Assembly (NCBI GenBank): GCA_001829185.1 | Contig: MIAR01000003.1 | Location: 1 to 64,000 of the forward strand | Length of the DNA: 64,000 nt | Origin: Spirochaetes bacterium GWB1_60_80 | GTDB taxonomy: Bacteria > Spirochaetota > Spirochaetia > Treponematales > UBA12059 | Reading direction: 5' to 3' | Shown: positions 8,450 through 17,534 of the stretch, piece by piece | Layout of the letters: every line of letters starts with the position of its first letter | Position numbering within the stretch: the first letter of the stretch is position 1 | Translations under genes and position numbers: made by a program | Notes under the pieces: model-generated | The model's database searches: none | Told to the model about the DNA's origin: nothing | Seen by the model: the letters and a program-made list of their open reading frames with translations, nothing else

Positions 8450-9730
8450 ATGATAGTACGACCCAAGAATGCCTTCGCCGGCCTGATGCGGATTCTGGAC
8501 GCCATTAACCCCGTCATCGTCCTCCTGTCCATCGTCGGCCTGTTTCTGGAATACACCCCGCTGCGCCGCTGGGTACTGCTGCCCAATGAAATCATCTCGC
8601 TGGCTTTCGTGGCCGACTTCATCCTGCGCCTGATCGCCTTCCCGGCTGGTAAATATTTCTTCAAGGGCTTTGGCTGGGTCGACTTCCTGGCCAGTCTGCC
8701 CGGCCTGCTCATCCTGGTGGCGCGCACCCCGATCTTCGCCGTCTTCAAGGTCTTGCGCATCGGCCGCTTTTTCCGCATCATCCGGGTGCTGCGCTTCCTG
8801 CGGGCCTTCGACTTCATGAAAAAGATGCGCGACGACTCGGCCTGGGTGCAGGAGCGTATCATGCAGATCGGCGTGTCTATCGTGCTGCTCTTCGTCAGCG
8901 GCATCGTGCTCCTGGACTTGAACCTAACCGGCCACTACGACAGCCTGAACCGCCAGGAACTGACGCTACTGCGCCAGCAAGCCGGCAACGACACGGCCCG
9001 CCTGGCAGCCGTTCATGCCGACACGGTCTACTGGTTCCGCGCCGGGCTTATCCTGCCGCCCGACGGTGGCGCGGTGGTCAGCCCGGCCGACTACCAGGCC
9101 CGATTGGTTGAACTGGACTCCGGTTATCAGCTGATTGCCTTTTCGGCCGCCACGCTCAGCCCGGACGGCCACACCAGCCTGCCGGCCGACGGCATCCTGG
9201 TGCTAACCCCAACGACCACCGCCTGGTACAACCAGATCATGCTGATCGTGCTCGGCACCCTGTTGGCCATCCTGACCACCATCATCTTCTACATGGGCTA
9301 CGTCTTCGCCAAGGACATGAGCGTGCTGCAGCTGATCATCGACTCCTTCGACGCCGGCGACTACAGCCTGCTGACTCACGCCGCCGAGGGCCTGCGCGGG
9401 CTTGATGGCGGCATCAGCCTGGACGACGACGACGACGAGATCAGCGGCTTACTGAAGATGGCGGCCAGCCTGGGCAGCAGCCTGCAGGCCGACGGCGCCG
9501 CCGTCCAGGCCGCCAGTTTCGGCTTCGGCCTGAGTGGCTTGGACAGCGCTCCCGACGCCGGCCAAGCCGCAAGCAGCCAAGCCCTGGCCCGGCTGGAGGA
9601 TCGCCTGGCCGCCCTGGAAGGCGCCGCCCGCGACGCCCACAAGACGGTCGCCCGCCAGACCCTCAAGCTGGCCTTGCCAATCATCGTCCGCTACGTCAAG
9701 GCCGAGCTGGGCCGGGATCCGTCCGCTTAA
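8450..9730 (+). CDS. Ion transporter with voltage-sensor-like S1-S4 and no canonical selectivity filter
   Basis: A 426-residue inner-membrane protein. S1 (about 18-36), S2 (about 48-68) and S3 (about 75-90) are followed by a clear S4 with repeating arginines (VLRIGRFFRIIRVLRFLRAF, about 101-120), as in voltage-gated cation channels. A helix at about 142-162 and another at about 258-280 would be S5 and S6. Between them lies a roughly 95-residue extracytoplasmic domain instead of a short pore loop, and no TVGYG-like filter is present. The C-terminus has a DDDDDE acidic run and a coiled coil. The stop codon TAA is part of the TTAA duplicated by mobile element copy 2. Confidence 0.8.
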   Translation: MIVRPKNAFAGLMRILDAINPVIVLLSIVGLFLEYTPLRRWVLLPNEIISLAFVADFILRLIAFPAGKYFFKGFGWVDFLASLPGLLILVARTPIFAVFKVLRIGRFFRIIRVLRFLRAFDFMKKMRDDSAWVQERIMQIGVSIVLLFVSGIVLLDLNLTGHYDSLNRQELTLLRQQAGNDTARLAAVHADTVYWFRAGLILPPDGGAVVSPADYQARLVELDSGYQLIAFSAATLSPDGHTSLPADGILVLTPTTTAWYNQIMLIVLGTLLAILTTIIFYMGYVFAKDMSVLQLIIDSFDAGDYSLLTHAAEGLRGLDGGISLDDDDDEISGLLKMAASLGSSLQADGAAVQAASFGFGLSGLDSAPDAGQAASSQALARLEDRLAALEGAARDAHKTVARQTLKLALPIIVRYVKAELGRDPSA

Positions 9731-9859
9731 CAGGTTGTTGAAAAAGCCGGTTGCTTTCTCAACAACCTTAACAATTCCTCGCATAGCTTGCGCTATGCTG
9801 CGTAATTGTACCGGCATTTGAAGTGTTGAAAAGCCGCATTCGCGTTTTTCAACACCCTG
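9731..9859 (+). mobile_element. 129-bp MITE-like element, copy 2
   Basis: Full-length copy in the same orientation as copy 1, flanked by TTAA at 9727-9730 and 9860-9863. It sits between two convergent genes. The left TTAA contains the TAA stop of the ion transporter and the right TTAA contains the TTA (minus-strand TAA) stop of the histidine phosphatase. Before insertion the two genes would have shared a single TTAA. Confidence 0.9.
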
Positions 9860-10585
9860 TTAAAAGACCGGCGGCACGGCCGGCCCGCCGTCGGCCGGCA
9901 GCTGGTTGAACTCCTGCCACTGCAGGCAGGCGGCCGGGGCGACATCGTCAGCGCTAGACTCGCTTCCGGAGGGCGGCCGGACCAACAGGCGGAACAGGCC
10001 GCAGTTGCCAGTGGTAATCAGCGGCATCCAGCTTGTACTGCCGAAGGTCAGGCGCACCAGCCACTGCAGCAGGCCGCCGTGCGTCACGGCCAGGACGTTG
10101 CCGCCCCCCTCCAGCGCGGCCTGGCGCAGCCGCCGCCAGACCTGGCCGGCCCTGGCCCGCAATTGGGCCACGCTCTCGGCGCCGGGCACCGCCGCCCAGC
10201 TGTGGCTGTCGAAGCGGGCATGGACGGCCGGGAAGCGTTCGGCCACCTCGGCCAGGGTCAGGCCGGTATAGCAGCCGGTATCCAGCTCCATCAAGTCCGG
10301 CAACTCGACCACCGGTGGCAGTCCGGCCAAATGGCCGATGATGTCGGCGCTCTGGCGGGCCCGCAGCTGCGGCGAACAGAAGAAGCTCTTGACGCCGGCG
10401 GCGCTAAACCAGGCGGCGGCGGCGGCGGCTTGGCGCCGGCCGTTTTCGGTCAGGCCGTGCTCGCTGCGGCCTTGGATGCGCCCCTCCAGGTTGGCGGTGG
10501 TCTCGCCGTGACGCAGGAGGAAGAAACTGGTGACAGCCGGCAGTCCGGCGAAGAAGGCGGGGTCGATGGCATTCTGGTGACTCAT
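9860..10585 (-). CDS. Histidine phosphatase (phosphoglycerate mutase-like)
   Basis: A 241-residue cytoplasmic protein of the histidine phosphatase superfamily, branch 1. The catalytic LLRHGET is at 23-29 with H26 as phospho-acceptor, followed by GRIQGRSEHGLTENG. The second histidine is in AVTHGGLLQWLV. Spacing fits cobalamin/RNase H-associated or general phosphatase members (CobC/GpmB-like). The substrate cannot be told. The stop codon lies in the mobile-element target duplication. It diverges from the SpiroCoCo gene. Confidence 0.88.
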   Translation of the reverse strand: MSHQNAIDPAFFAGLPAVTSFFLLRHGETTANLEGRIQGRSEHGLTENGRRQAAAAAAWFSAAGVKSFFCSPQLRARQSADIIGHLAGLPPVVELPDLMELDTGCYTGLTLAEVAERFPAVHARFDSHSWAAVPGAESVAQLRARAGQVWRRLRQAALEGGGNVLAVTHGGLLQWLVRLTFGSTSWMPLITTGNCGLFRLLVRPPSGSESSADDVAPAACLQWQEFNQLPADGGPAVPPVF

Positions 10586-10690
10586 ATTGTACTGCAGGCT
10601 AGCACGATTCGGCGACTCGCGGCCAGCGGCCGGCCGGCTGGCAAGCCTGGTCGCCAGGCGAAAAACCTTTATTATTTCCGGCGTTTGATA

Positions 10691-10696
10691 TATAAT
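10691..10696 (+). promoter_or_regulatory. -10 box for the SpiroCoCo gene
   Basis: TATAAT within TGATATATAATCC lies 58 bases before the ATG at 10754, in a locally AT-rich spot between divergent genes. A matching -35 box at the usual distance is weak (TTTATT at 10668-10673). Confidence 0.5.
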
Positions 10697-10753
10697 CCTT
10701 CCAGACCGGGCCTACTGTTGGCGCCCTGTATCCAAAATGGTGGAGATGCAACA

Positions 10754-13700
10754 ATGTTCGATGCCGGCAACCTGATAACCCTGGGCGTGGTACTGGTCGT
10801 CCTGATAGCCTTCCGGATACTCGACAAGGACAACCGCTCCCTGGAGAAAATCAAGAAGTACACCGACAAACTCAAGGAAGAGCTCGATGCCGTGGCCGCC
10901 GAACGGGCCGAAGCGCTTAAAAGCTACGCCGTCGAGGTGGACAGCCACAAAAAAGCCGCCAAGGAAGTACTGCGTCAGGTCCAGGAGGCCGAGACCAACC
11001 TGGCCGCCCGCGCCGAAGGCATCGCCTCGGTAGCCCAGCGCATCGCCGAATACGACAAGGCCCTGGCCGAGCTGAAGGCCATGAGCCAGCGCGTCGACCA
11101 GAACCTACATATCATCCACGAGGAAAGTGACTTCGTTGACGGCTTGGCCAAGGAAATCCGCAACACCCGCGCCGATATCGACCAGCTGAACCAAGAGATT
11201 CCGCTGCTACGTACCGCGGCCTATGAGGAATCGCTGGCCAGCGGCCAACAGCTGCAAGCCCGCTTCCAGGCCGACCTGACGGCCGCCACCGTCCAGGCCG
11301 AAGCGCAGAACGGCCGCATCAAACAGGAACTGGACGCCGCCTTCGTGCGCGCCCACGCCGAGGCCCAGAAACTGGAGGCCGCCAGCTTCCAGCAGCTGCG
11401 TGCCCAGATCGAGCAGCGCGTGGCCGCTCTGACTACCCTCCAGGCCGAAGGCAGCCGCCAGGCGCAGGACGCGATGGCCAAGCAGGAACAGGCCAGCCGC
11501 CAGCAAACCGAGGCGGCCGCGGCCAAACTGCGCCAGGAACTGAACGGGCGTATGGCCGAGATTATCCAGCTGGCCGACGGCAACGACGAAAAACTGACCG
11601 GCCTGGTGACCAAGCGCTTCGACGATATCCAAAAGTTTGCCGATAACCGCTCCACGGCGCTGGAAAGCCTGGTCAACCAGCGCCTTGACCAGATCGAGGA
11701 CCAGACCGGGTTGCGCGCCGATAAGTTGACCGCCGCCATCGGCGGCCGCCTGGACGCCCTGGACCAGCTGGCCGGCAGCCGCTCCGCCAAGCTGGAGGAG
11801 GCCATCGAGACGCGTTTCAGCAGCCTGCGCGAACAGGCCAAGGAAAAAGTGGCCGAGACCCAGGGCCTACTTAAGGGCTTCAAGCAGGACTGGCGCAAGG
11901 AGGCCGAGGAACTGCTCGAGCAGTCGCGACAGGCGGCCATGGCCTGCCAATCCCAGCTGGAACCGCTCCTCAAGGACACCCGGCAAGCCTTGGACAAGGC
12001 CGAAACCGGCTGGACGGAGCGCCTGCAGCAGCTGGAAACCAAAAGCACCGAAAGCGCCCAGGCCTTGCTGGTCAAGTTGAAGGACAATCTCAAAGAGCAC
12101 CAGGAAGAATTGACCAAGAAGCACCTGGATACCAAAACCGACCTACAGCTACTATTCAAGCAGCAGCGTGAGGCGGCTCAGGCCCTGGCTGACGAGACCA
12201 CGCGCAGCCTGGCCGAGGCCAACGCCCGCCTGAGCGCCGGCCGGCAAGCTCAGGACAGCCAACTGGCCGCCATCAGCGAACAGCTACAGACGGCCGAACG
12301 TCAGGCCCGGCAAACCATCGACGCCCTGAATGACAAATTCACCCAGCGCGGCGCCGACCTGGAAAACCGGGTGTTGGCCGGCTTCGAGCAGCGGGCCGAC
12401 AGCCTGCGCGCCTTGGTCGAGCAAGGCCTGGAACGACTCGAAGCCTCCCGCCTGGATATCAACCAGCTGGAAAAGGGCCTGCGCGGCAGCATGGCCGGCG
12501 TCGAAAAGCGAGTCGAGGCCGACTTCAGCCTGTTTGCCCAAGATGTCGTCGGCCGGCACGAAGCCTTTGAGGCCAAGATGGCCGCCGAGGCCGGCAAGTT
12601 ACACCACGCCATGAAGGCCCTAGACGAAGATTTGCAGACGCTCAAGGGCAACGCCTACGACAATGTTTCCGCCCAGCTCAAGATCTTCGAGGACGAATTC
12701 TTCGCCGACCTAAAAAAGCGGCGCGAAGACGCCGACCAGAAACTGCAAACCTGGCGCAGCAGCCTCGATGAACACCTGACCAACGCCCTGCACGGCGCCG
12801 ACAGCGAACGAGCCGAGGCCGAGCGCGCCTGGCTGGACGAGGCCCGGCAGCGCGCCGCCGCCATCCAGCAACAGGTCGGCGACGCCTTGGACAAGCTGGC
12901 TGGCCAAGTGGACCGGCACCGCCAGTCCATCACCGAGCGGGTCAGCGAGGCCGACACCGCCCTGGTGCAGCTCAAGGACGCCGTCCGCACCGACCTGGAA
13001 GAGGCCCGCGACGCGGCCAATGCCCTGCTCAAGGCCGAACTGGCCCGTTGGCAGCAGAGCGGCAACGAGCAGATCCAGCAGGCCGAACAGAAGGCCGCCC
13101 TGGAAACCAAGCGCCTAGCCGAGCTGCTCAAGGAGAGCAAAAGCCTGTTCGACAGCGGCCGCTCCGACCTCAACCAGCAGCTGCAGACCTTCAGCCACGA
13201 TTTCGCCCACAAGATGGAAGAGAGCCAGCAGATCAAGCAGGCCGCCATCGAGACCCTCGGCGCCAGCTTCAACAACTCGGTGCAGGCCCTGGACAAGGAG
13301 TGGAAGACCCAGCGCGAGAAACTGGTCGAGGGCAGCAAGGCGGAGCGCGAAACCATCGCCCGTGAGGTCCGCCGCCTGTCCGACGAGTTGGACCGGCTGC
13401 GGACCGACCTCGGGCAGCGCGGCGCCCAGGCCCTGGACGACTTCAAGCGCGAATGGGAAACCGCCCAGCAGGCGGCCAGCCGCAAGCTGCAGGAAACCGA
13501 GGGCGCCATCCAGGCCTCGGTGGAGGAGTACCGCCAGGAGGAAAAAAACCTGCAGTCCGTCTTCCTGAACAGCCGCGACAAACTGCAGAAGGGCCTGGAC
13601 GAGGAACGCCGCGAGCGCGAGAAAATCTTCGCCGAGATCGACAAGCAGGTGAAAGCCTTCCAGACCCAGACACGCCTGTTCGAGCGGGCCGACGAACTGA

Positions 13701-14548
13701 AGCAGCAGCTGGCCGACAGCGTCGAGAGCCTGAAGGCCGACATGGCCAGAGCCGACTCGCGCCGAGCCGAGATGGCCGAATTGGAGACCCAATACGGCCG
13801 CATCAAGCGCGCCGAGGACGAGGTCGGCCAGAAGGTGACCCGTTTCATGGCCGAGAAGCGGCGCATCGACAGCATGGAGGAGGACTTCAAGCGCTTGCTC
13901 GGGCTGTCCCAAGCCGTCGACCAGAAACTGGCGACCGTTACCGCCAACCATGACCAACTGACCCAGCTCCAGGCCGATATGCGCCGGCTGATGGACGCCG
14001 CCGGCGAGGCCAACGAGAAATACGAACGGGTGGAAAAGAAGTCGAGCATCCTGGACGCCACGGCCGACGCCATCGACAAGAACTTCCAGGCTATCAGCGA
14101 GCTGGAGCGCAACCTGCGCGGCCTGGACGCCGACATCAAGGACTTCCCAGACCGCGTCATTCAGTTGAAGCGCTCCATTCAGGAGGTCAGCGCCGTCCAG
14201 CCGCAGATCGACGCCAGCCTAGAGCGGCTGGAGAGCATGGGCCAGCTGATGGTTGACGCCGAGAAGCGGGCGGCCGAACTCCAAAAAGCCCGGGAGTGGC
14301 TGGCGCGGGCCGAGACCAGATTCGAGGAACTCAACAAGAAGACCAACGACCACCTGAAACTGCTCAACGACCTTTTGAAGGACGATCCCGGTCCGCGTAA
14401 AGACAAATCGGGCGCCCCGCCGCTGTCCGTCCAGGAATCGGTCCGCAAGCTGGCTCACCAGGGCTGGAAAACCGACGAGATCGCCCGGGCAGTCAAGCTG
14501 TCGCGCGGCGAAGTGGAACTGATACTGGAACTAAGCAACGACAAGTAG
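10754..14548 (+). CDS. SpiroCoCo family coiled-coil protein
   Basis: A 1264-residue protein with one N-terminal membrane helix (ITLGVVLVVLIAFRIL, about residues 7-22), then the DKDNRSLEKIKKYTDKLKEEL segment typical of spirochaete SpiroCoCo proteins. About 1150 residues of nearly unbroken Ala/Glu/Gln/Lys coiled coil follow. The last 35 residues (VRKLAHQGWKTDEIARAVKL then SRGEVELILEL) look like a small helix-turn-helix module also found at the end of DUF6115 proteins. It probably forms a long membrane-tethered rod. The exact role is unknown, and a cytoskeletal or envelope-spacing role is inferred. The start at 10754 has GGTGGAGATG upstream. The open frame back to 10079 is antisense to the phosphatase gene and was not used. 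Confidence 0.92.
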   Translation: MFDAGNLITLGVVLVVLIAFRILDKDNRSLEKIKKYTDKLKEELDAVAAERAEALKSYAVEVDSHKKAAKEVLRQVQEAETNLAARAEGIASVAQRIAEYDKALAELKAMSQRVDQNLHIIHEESDFVDGLAKEIRNTRADIDQLNQEIPLLRTAAYEESLASGQQLQARFQADLTAATVQAEAQNGRIKQELDAAFVRAHAEAQKLEAASFQQLRAQIEQRVAALTTLQAEGSRQAQDAMAKQEQASRQQTEAAAAKLRQELNGRMAEIIQLADGNDEKLTGLVTKRFDDIQKFADNRSTALESLVNQRLDQIEDQTGLRADKLTAAIGGRLDALDQLAGSRSAKLEEAIETRFSSLREQAKEKVAETQGLLKGFKQDWRKEAEELLEQSRQAAMACQSQLEPLLKDTRQALDKAETGWTERLQQLETKSTESAQALLVKLKDNLKEHQEELTKKHLDTKTDLQLLFKQQREAAQALADETTRSLAEANARLSAGRQAQDSQLAAISEQLQTAERQARQTIDALNDKFTQRGADLENRVLAGFEQRADSLRALVEQGLERLEASRLDINQLEKGLRGSMAGVEKRVEADFSLFAQDVVGRHEAFEAKMAAEAGKLHHAMKALDEDLQTLKGNAYDNVSAQLKIFEDEFFADLKKRREDADQKLQTWRSSLDEHLTNALHGADSERAEAERAWLDEARQRAAAIQQQVGDALDKLAGQVDRHRQSITERVSEADTALVQLKDAVRTDLEEARDAANALLKAELARWQQSGNEQIQQAEQKAALETKRLAELLKESKSLFDSGRSDLNQQLQTFSHDFAHKMEESQQIKQAAIETLGASFNNSVQALDKEWKTQREKLVEGSKAERETIAREVRRLSDELDRLRTDLGQRGAQALDDFKREWETAQQAASRKLQETEGAIQASVEEYRQEEKNLQSVFLNSRDKLQKGLDEERREREKIFAEIDKQVKAFQTQTRLFERADELKQQLADSVESLKADMARADSRRAEMAELETQYGRIKRAEDEVGQKVTRFMAEKRRIDSMEEDFKRLLGLSQAVDQKLATVTANHDQLTQLQADMRRLMDAAGEANEKYERVEKKSSILDATADAIDKNFQAISELERNLRGLDADIKDFPDRVIQLKRSIQEVSAVQPQIDASLERLESMGQLMVDAEKRAAELQKAREWLARAETRFEELNKKTNDHLKLLNDLLKDDPGPRKDKSGAPPLSVQESVRKLAHQGWKTDEIARAVKLSRGEVELILELSNDK

Positions 14549-14680
14549 CGGGTATAGGCTGGACGGCGCCGTCGGAATGGCTTAGAATTCGGGCCAGGGG
14601 CGCCGGCCGGCCAGCAATCGCTGGTCGAGCCGACCCGACCGACGCATCCATCCGTCTGGCAACCTGCAAGGAGTCCGGCC

Positions 14681-15142
14681 ATGAACGCAGCCATCATCAA
14701 TCCCTTCCTGACGTCCGCCGTGGATCTGTTCAGGGAAATGTTCAGCATCCAGGCCGACGCCGGCCAACCCTACGTCCTGACCGACCAAACCAGCCACAAC
14801 TGGGAGATTTCCGGCATCCTGGGCATTACCGGCGACTACCAGGGCATCCTGGCCTTCCGCCTGCCGCGCCCGCTGGCCGACAAACTACTGGAAAAATCCG
14901 GCGTCACCAGCGACAGCGAGGAAGAGCGCAAGGACACGGTCAACGGCATGGTCGGCGAACTGACCAACATCATTTCGGGCAACGCCTCCAGCAAATTCGA
15001 GAATGTGACTATCGACATCTCGCCGCCGGTAGTAGTCCTCGGCGAGAATCACCGCATCGCCTGGCCGAAGATCGGCCCGGTCATGGCCATTCCCTTCAGT
15101 ACCACGCACGGCAACTTTGAGGTTAACGTTTGTTTGAAATAG
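14681..15142 (+). CDS. cheX: CheX-type CheY-P phosphatase
   Basis: A 153-residue protein of the CheC/CheX/FliY family. The catalytic ExxN signature is E93 and N96 in MVGELTNIISGNA, present once as in CheX. CheX removes phosphate from CheY and is a major chemotaxis phosphatase in spirochaetes. CAAGGAG precedes the ATG. It stands alone here, with no cheA, cheY or cheW nearby, downstream of the SpiroCoCo gene. The mobile element copy 3 lies 15 bases after its stop. Confidence 0.9.
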   Translation: MNAAIINPFLTSAVDLFREMFSIQADAGQPYVLTDQTSHNWEISGILGITGDYQGILAFRLPRPLADKLLEKSGVTSDSEEERKDTVNGMVGELTNIISGNASSKFENVTIDISPPVVVLGENHRIAWPKIGPVMAIPFSTTHGNFEVNVCLK

Positions 15143-15157
15143 CGACGGCGGCCTTAG

Positions 15158-15286
15158 CAGGGTGTTGAAAAACGCGGATGCGGCTTTTCAACACTTCAAA
15201 AGCCGGTACAATTACGCAGCATAGCGCAAGCTATGCGAGGAATTGTTAAGGTTGTTGAGAAAGCAACCGGCTTTTTCAACAACCTG
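15158..15286 (-). mobile_element. 129-bp MITE-like element, copy 3 (reverse)
   Basis: Full-length copy in reverse orientation, flanked by TTAG at 15154-15157 and TTAG at 15287-15290. The target differs from the TTAA of copies 1, 2 and 4, which shows that the four flanking bases belong to the target and not to the element. It lies in the gap after cheX. Confidence 0.9.
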
Positions 15287-15291
15287 TTAGA

Positions 15292-15366
15292 GCTAGCCAG
15301 CTTGCGGTGGCCGGCTGGCTAGCCAGCTTGCGGTGGCCGGCTGGCTAGCCAGCTTGCGGTGGCCGG
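15292..15366. repeat. 26-bp tandem repeat, almost three units
   Basis: The unit GCTAGCCAGCTTGCGGTGGC plus CGGCTG is repeated at 15292-15317, 15318-15343 and 15344-15366 (last unit incomplete), with no mismatch seen in the complete units. Each contains the palindrome GCTAGC. It directly abuts mobile element copy 3 and fills the space before the 15419 gene. No coding or RNA function is apparent; a slippage-prone array or protein-binding sites are possible. Confidence 0.85.
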
Positions 15367-15418
15367 ATTCCGCCAAAACCCCTTGTTTTTATGGCCGCCA
15401 TCGACCAGACTTAAATCC

Positions 15419-16522
15419 ATGACCAGCGATCAGTCGTTGCCGCTCAATGATTCTCCCGGAAAAACCGATAGGTATAGGGGGTATCAGGCAGTGACAGTAA
15501 AGAGCGGATTTGCGCTCGTCGACAACGACCGGAAATTAATCCGGGAACATCTTCACCAAATCCGCGAAGCCTTGTTTGCCTGCACCACGCAGGAACAGGT
15601 CGAATGCGCGGTCGGCTTTGCCCGCTATCTGAACCGAGCCGGCCTGACGGCCGACAATTTCTGGTTGTTTCTGCGCCTGGTAATGACCAACAACCCTTGG
15701 GTCATCGACGAGCTGCTGCACGAACGCGAACCCAAGCTGCTGTTTTCGACCATCCAGCCGGATCAGGAATTGATTGAGGCCGCCTTTCAGACCCTGTTCG
15801 CGCGCCATCCAGAAGAAATCTACACGCCAGTGCTGGAGGCCATGCTCGGAATCATCCAGAATGCCTATTTTGACCCGGATGACGGCTACCGCCTCCGTAA
15901 AATCACGATCATGGATATCAATACCCTGGGCAAATTCCTGCTCAAGGCCGAACCCCAGGACCACCCCTTGAACCGCCTGGTGCTGGAAATCCTGGACCGG
16001 CTGGCGCATATTGGCGATTACTACGGCGAGCCTGATAAAAACGTCCTGTCCAAGCACGCCTTCAATGTCCGCTATGCCTATTTCGACCACACCCGCGATC
16101 TGATCGATGCCATTCCAGAACCCTTGCTGATACGCTTCCCCGATCGCCAGGGCGTGCACCCGGAGGACGATTTTGCCGAACTGGTTTCCCAGCGAAGGCT
16201 GCGCAAACGGGATCCTCATGGACGGTTTGTAAAAGAAAGCGAGCCGGTAGCCGCGCTTCAGTCAAGCGCTGATCCGGTTGTCAAGCCGCTTGCTGCGCCG
16301 CCGCCCGCCCAACCTAAGGTGGCCGCGACCAATCCGTCGGCCGGCCGCCTAAAGCCCGGGTCGGCCAGCGCCACTACGCTTGGCAAGTCAACCAAGTCAA
16401 CCAAGTCAGCCAAGTCAACCAAGGCAGCCAACACAACTGCCTCAAAAGGGTCTGCCGCCCAACCTAGAAGCAAGCCAACGCCAAGCGCTGGCCAACCCAA
16501 AGCGCCTAAAAAGCCGAGATAG
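15419..16522 (+). CDS. Paralogue 1 of an unrecognised helical family, with Lys/Pro-rich tail
   Basis: A 367-residue protein. Residues about 30-245 match the three shorter paralogues at 18544, 19264 and 20055. Shared blocks are NPWVIDELL, STIQPDQEL, DDGYRLRK, IMDINTLGKFL and LNRLVLEILDRL. The family is not one I recognise. The last 100 residues are a low-complexity Ala/Pro/Lys/Thr tail with TKSTKSAKSTK encoded by 9-bp AAGTCAACC repeats (16384-16422), probably disordered and basic. ATG 15419 was chosen, but it has no good ribosome site. The GTG at 15491, preceded by AGGGGG, is a credible alternative that still keeps the conserved domain. It is the first gene of a same-strand cluster with a phosphoesterase and a kinase-like gene. 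Confidence 0.75.
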   Translation: MTSDQSLPLNDSPGKTDRYRGYQAVTVKSGFALVDNDRKLIREHLHQIREALFACTTQEQVECAVGFARYLNRAGLTADNFWLFLRLVMTNNPWVIDELLHEREPKLLFSTIQPDQELIEAAFQTLFARHPEEIYTPVLEAMLGIIQNAYFDPDDGYRLRKITIMDINTLGKFLLKAEPQDHPLNRLVLEILDRLAHIGDYYGEPDKNVLSKHAFNVRYAYFDHTRDLIDAIPEPLLIRFPDRQGVHPEDDFAELVSQRRLRKRDPHGRFVKESEPVAALQSSADPVVKPLAAPPPAQPKVAATNPSAGRLKPGSASATTLGKSTKSTKSAKSTKAANTTASKGSAAQPRSKPTPSAGQPKAPKKPR

Positions 16523-16559
16523 CCTGGATATACAGTCTTCTGACCAAACAGGAGGGAAA

Positions 16560-17534
16560 GTGGCGCGGAGAATCGCACATGGCACTGGCGCAACAACTAG
16601 TCAACCGGCCAGTCAACCGGCTATCAAGCCCGGGTTGACCGGCGCACTCAAGATCCGCCAGGTAATCGAACTGGTTCAGTCTATGCCCGGCCGACTGAAA
16701 AACACCGCTGGCGAACCCGGCGGCTTGATCATGTTTCCGCCCGCCAAGCGGCCGATCATCATCGGCGACCTGCACGCCAACCGTAAAAACCTCCGGGATA
16801 TCCTGGTTCACGAGAATAACCAGGCTGACCTGGAAAGCGGCGCGGCGGCCTGCATCTTCCTGGGCGACATACTGCATGACGACCAGACCGGACACATGAA
16901 GGAAATGCAGAGTTCGGTAGAAATTTTTGACGACTTGCTGGACATTTTCCTGAAATATCCGGGCCAGATATACTATATCCGCGGCAATCATGATAGCTTT
17001 GACGAGCGATTGCGCAAAAGCGGCATTTCGCAGGGCGTGGAATGCAAAAACGCCATGCTGGCCGCCCATGGTCCCGCCTACGTCGAAGCCGTTAATGATT
17101 TTTTCCTCAGCCTGCCGGTGTTCGTCATCGGGCAGGGCTTCGTCATCACCCATGCCGGTCCGACTCGCGGCGGGCTATCGCGCGACGAACTAATCAACAT
17201 CAAGAACTACCCGGAAAAGCTGCACCAGCTAATGTGGAACCGCGTCAACGAATTCCATGGCAATCCCAGCCTGAAGGAATATGGCGAAAAGGACCTGCGT
17301 TTGGTGCTGGATCTGCTGGATCTGCCGGCCGACACCCATTTCATCGTGGGGCACAACCCGCTCTGGAACGACGGAAACAAAGTCGGCGTCTGGCAGAATG
17401 TCATCGGCATGAAGAATCACCATATCCTGTATTCGGGATCGGGTAGCCGAGCGCCTTATTTTACCATCGAAGACGGCGTGCTAGTCTGCAAGTTCGCCAT
17501 CTCCCAACAACCTGAGGTATATTATTATGGATGA
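16560..17534 (+). CDS. Calcineurin-like metallophosphoesterase (PPP-like)
   Basis: A 324-residue phosphoesterase with the complete metal-site set: GDLHA (D70, H72), GDILHDD (D103), GNHD (N143, H144), THAG (H198) and GHNP (H265). The order and spacing are like PPP-type protein phosphatases and ApaH/PrpE relatives, although the PPP motif GDxxDRG reads GDILHDD. The GTG start at 16560 is chosen because AGGAGG lies five bases upstream; no in-frame ATG fits. About 50 poorly conserved residues precede the domain. It overlaps the kinase-like gene by eight bases, so phosphatase and kinase are made together. The substrate may be the neighbouring paralogues, which is inference. Confidence 0.85.
   Translation: MARRIAHGTGATTSQPASQPAIKPGLTGALKIRQVIELVQSMPGRLKNTAGEPGGLIMFPPAKRPIIIGDLHANRKNLRDILVHENNQADLESGAAACIFLGDILHDDQTGHMKEMQSSVEIFDDLLDIFLKYPGQIYYIRGNHDSFDERLRKSGISQGVECKNAMLAAHGPAYVEAVNDFFLSLPVFVIGQGFVITHAGPTRGGLSRDELINIKNYPEKLHQLMWNRVNEFHGNPSLKEYGEKDLRLVLDLLDLPADTHFIVGHNPLWNDGNKVGVWQNVIGMKNHHILYSGSGSRAPYFTIEDGVLVCKFAISQQPEVYYYG

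Noticed and set aside
10079-10753. N-terminal extension of the SpiroCoCo frame
   Set aside because: It is antisense to the histidine phosphatase, and the family begins at the hydrophobic helix after ATG 10754.
15292-15366. CRISPR array
   Set aside because: Units are directly joined with no spacers, and no cas genes are near.
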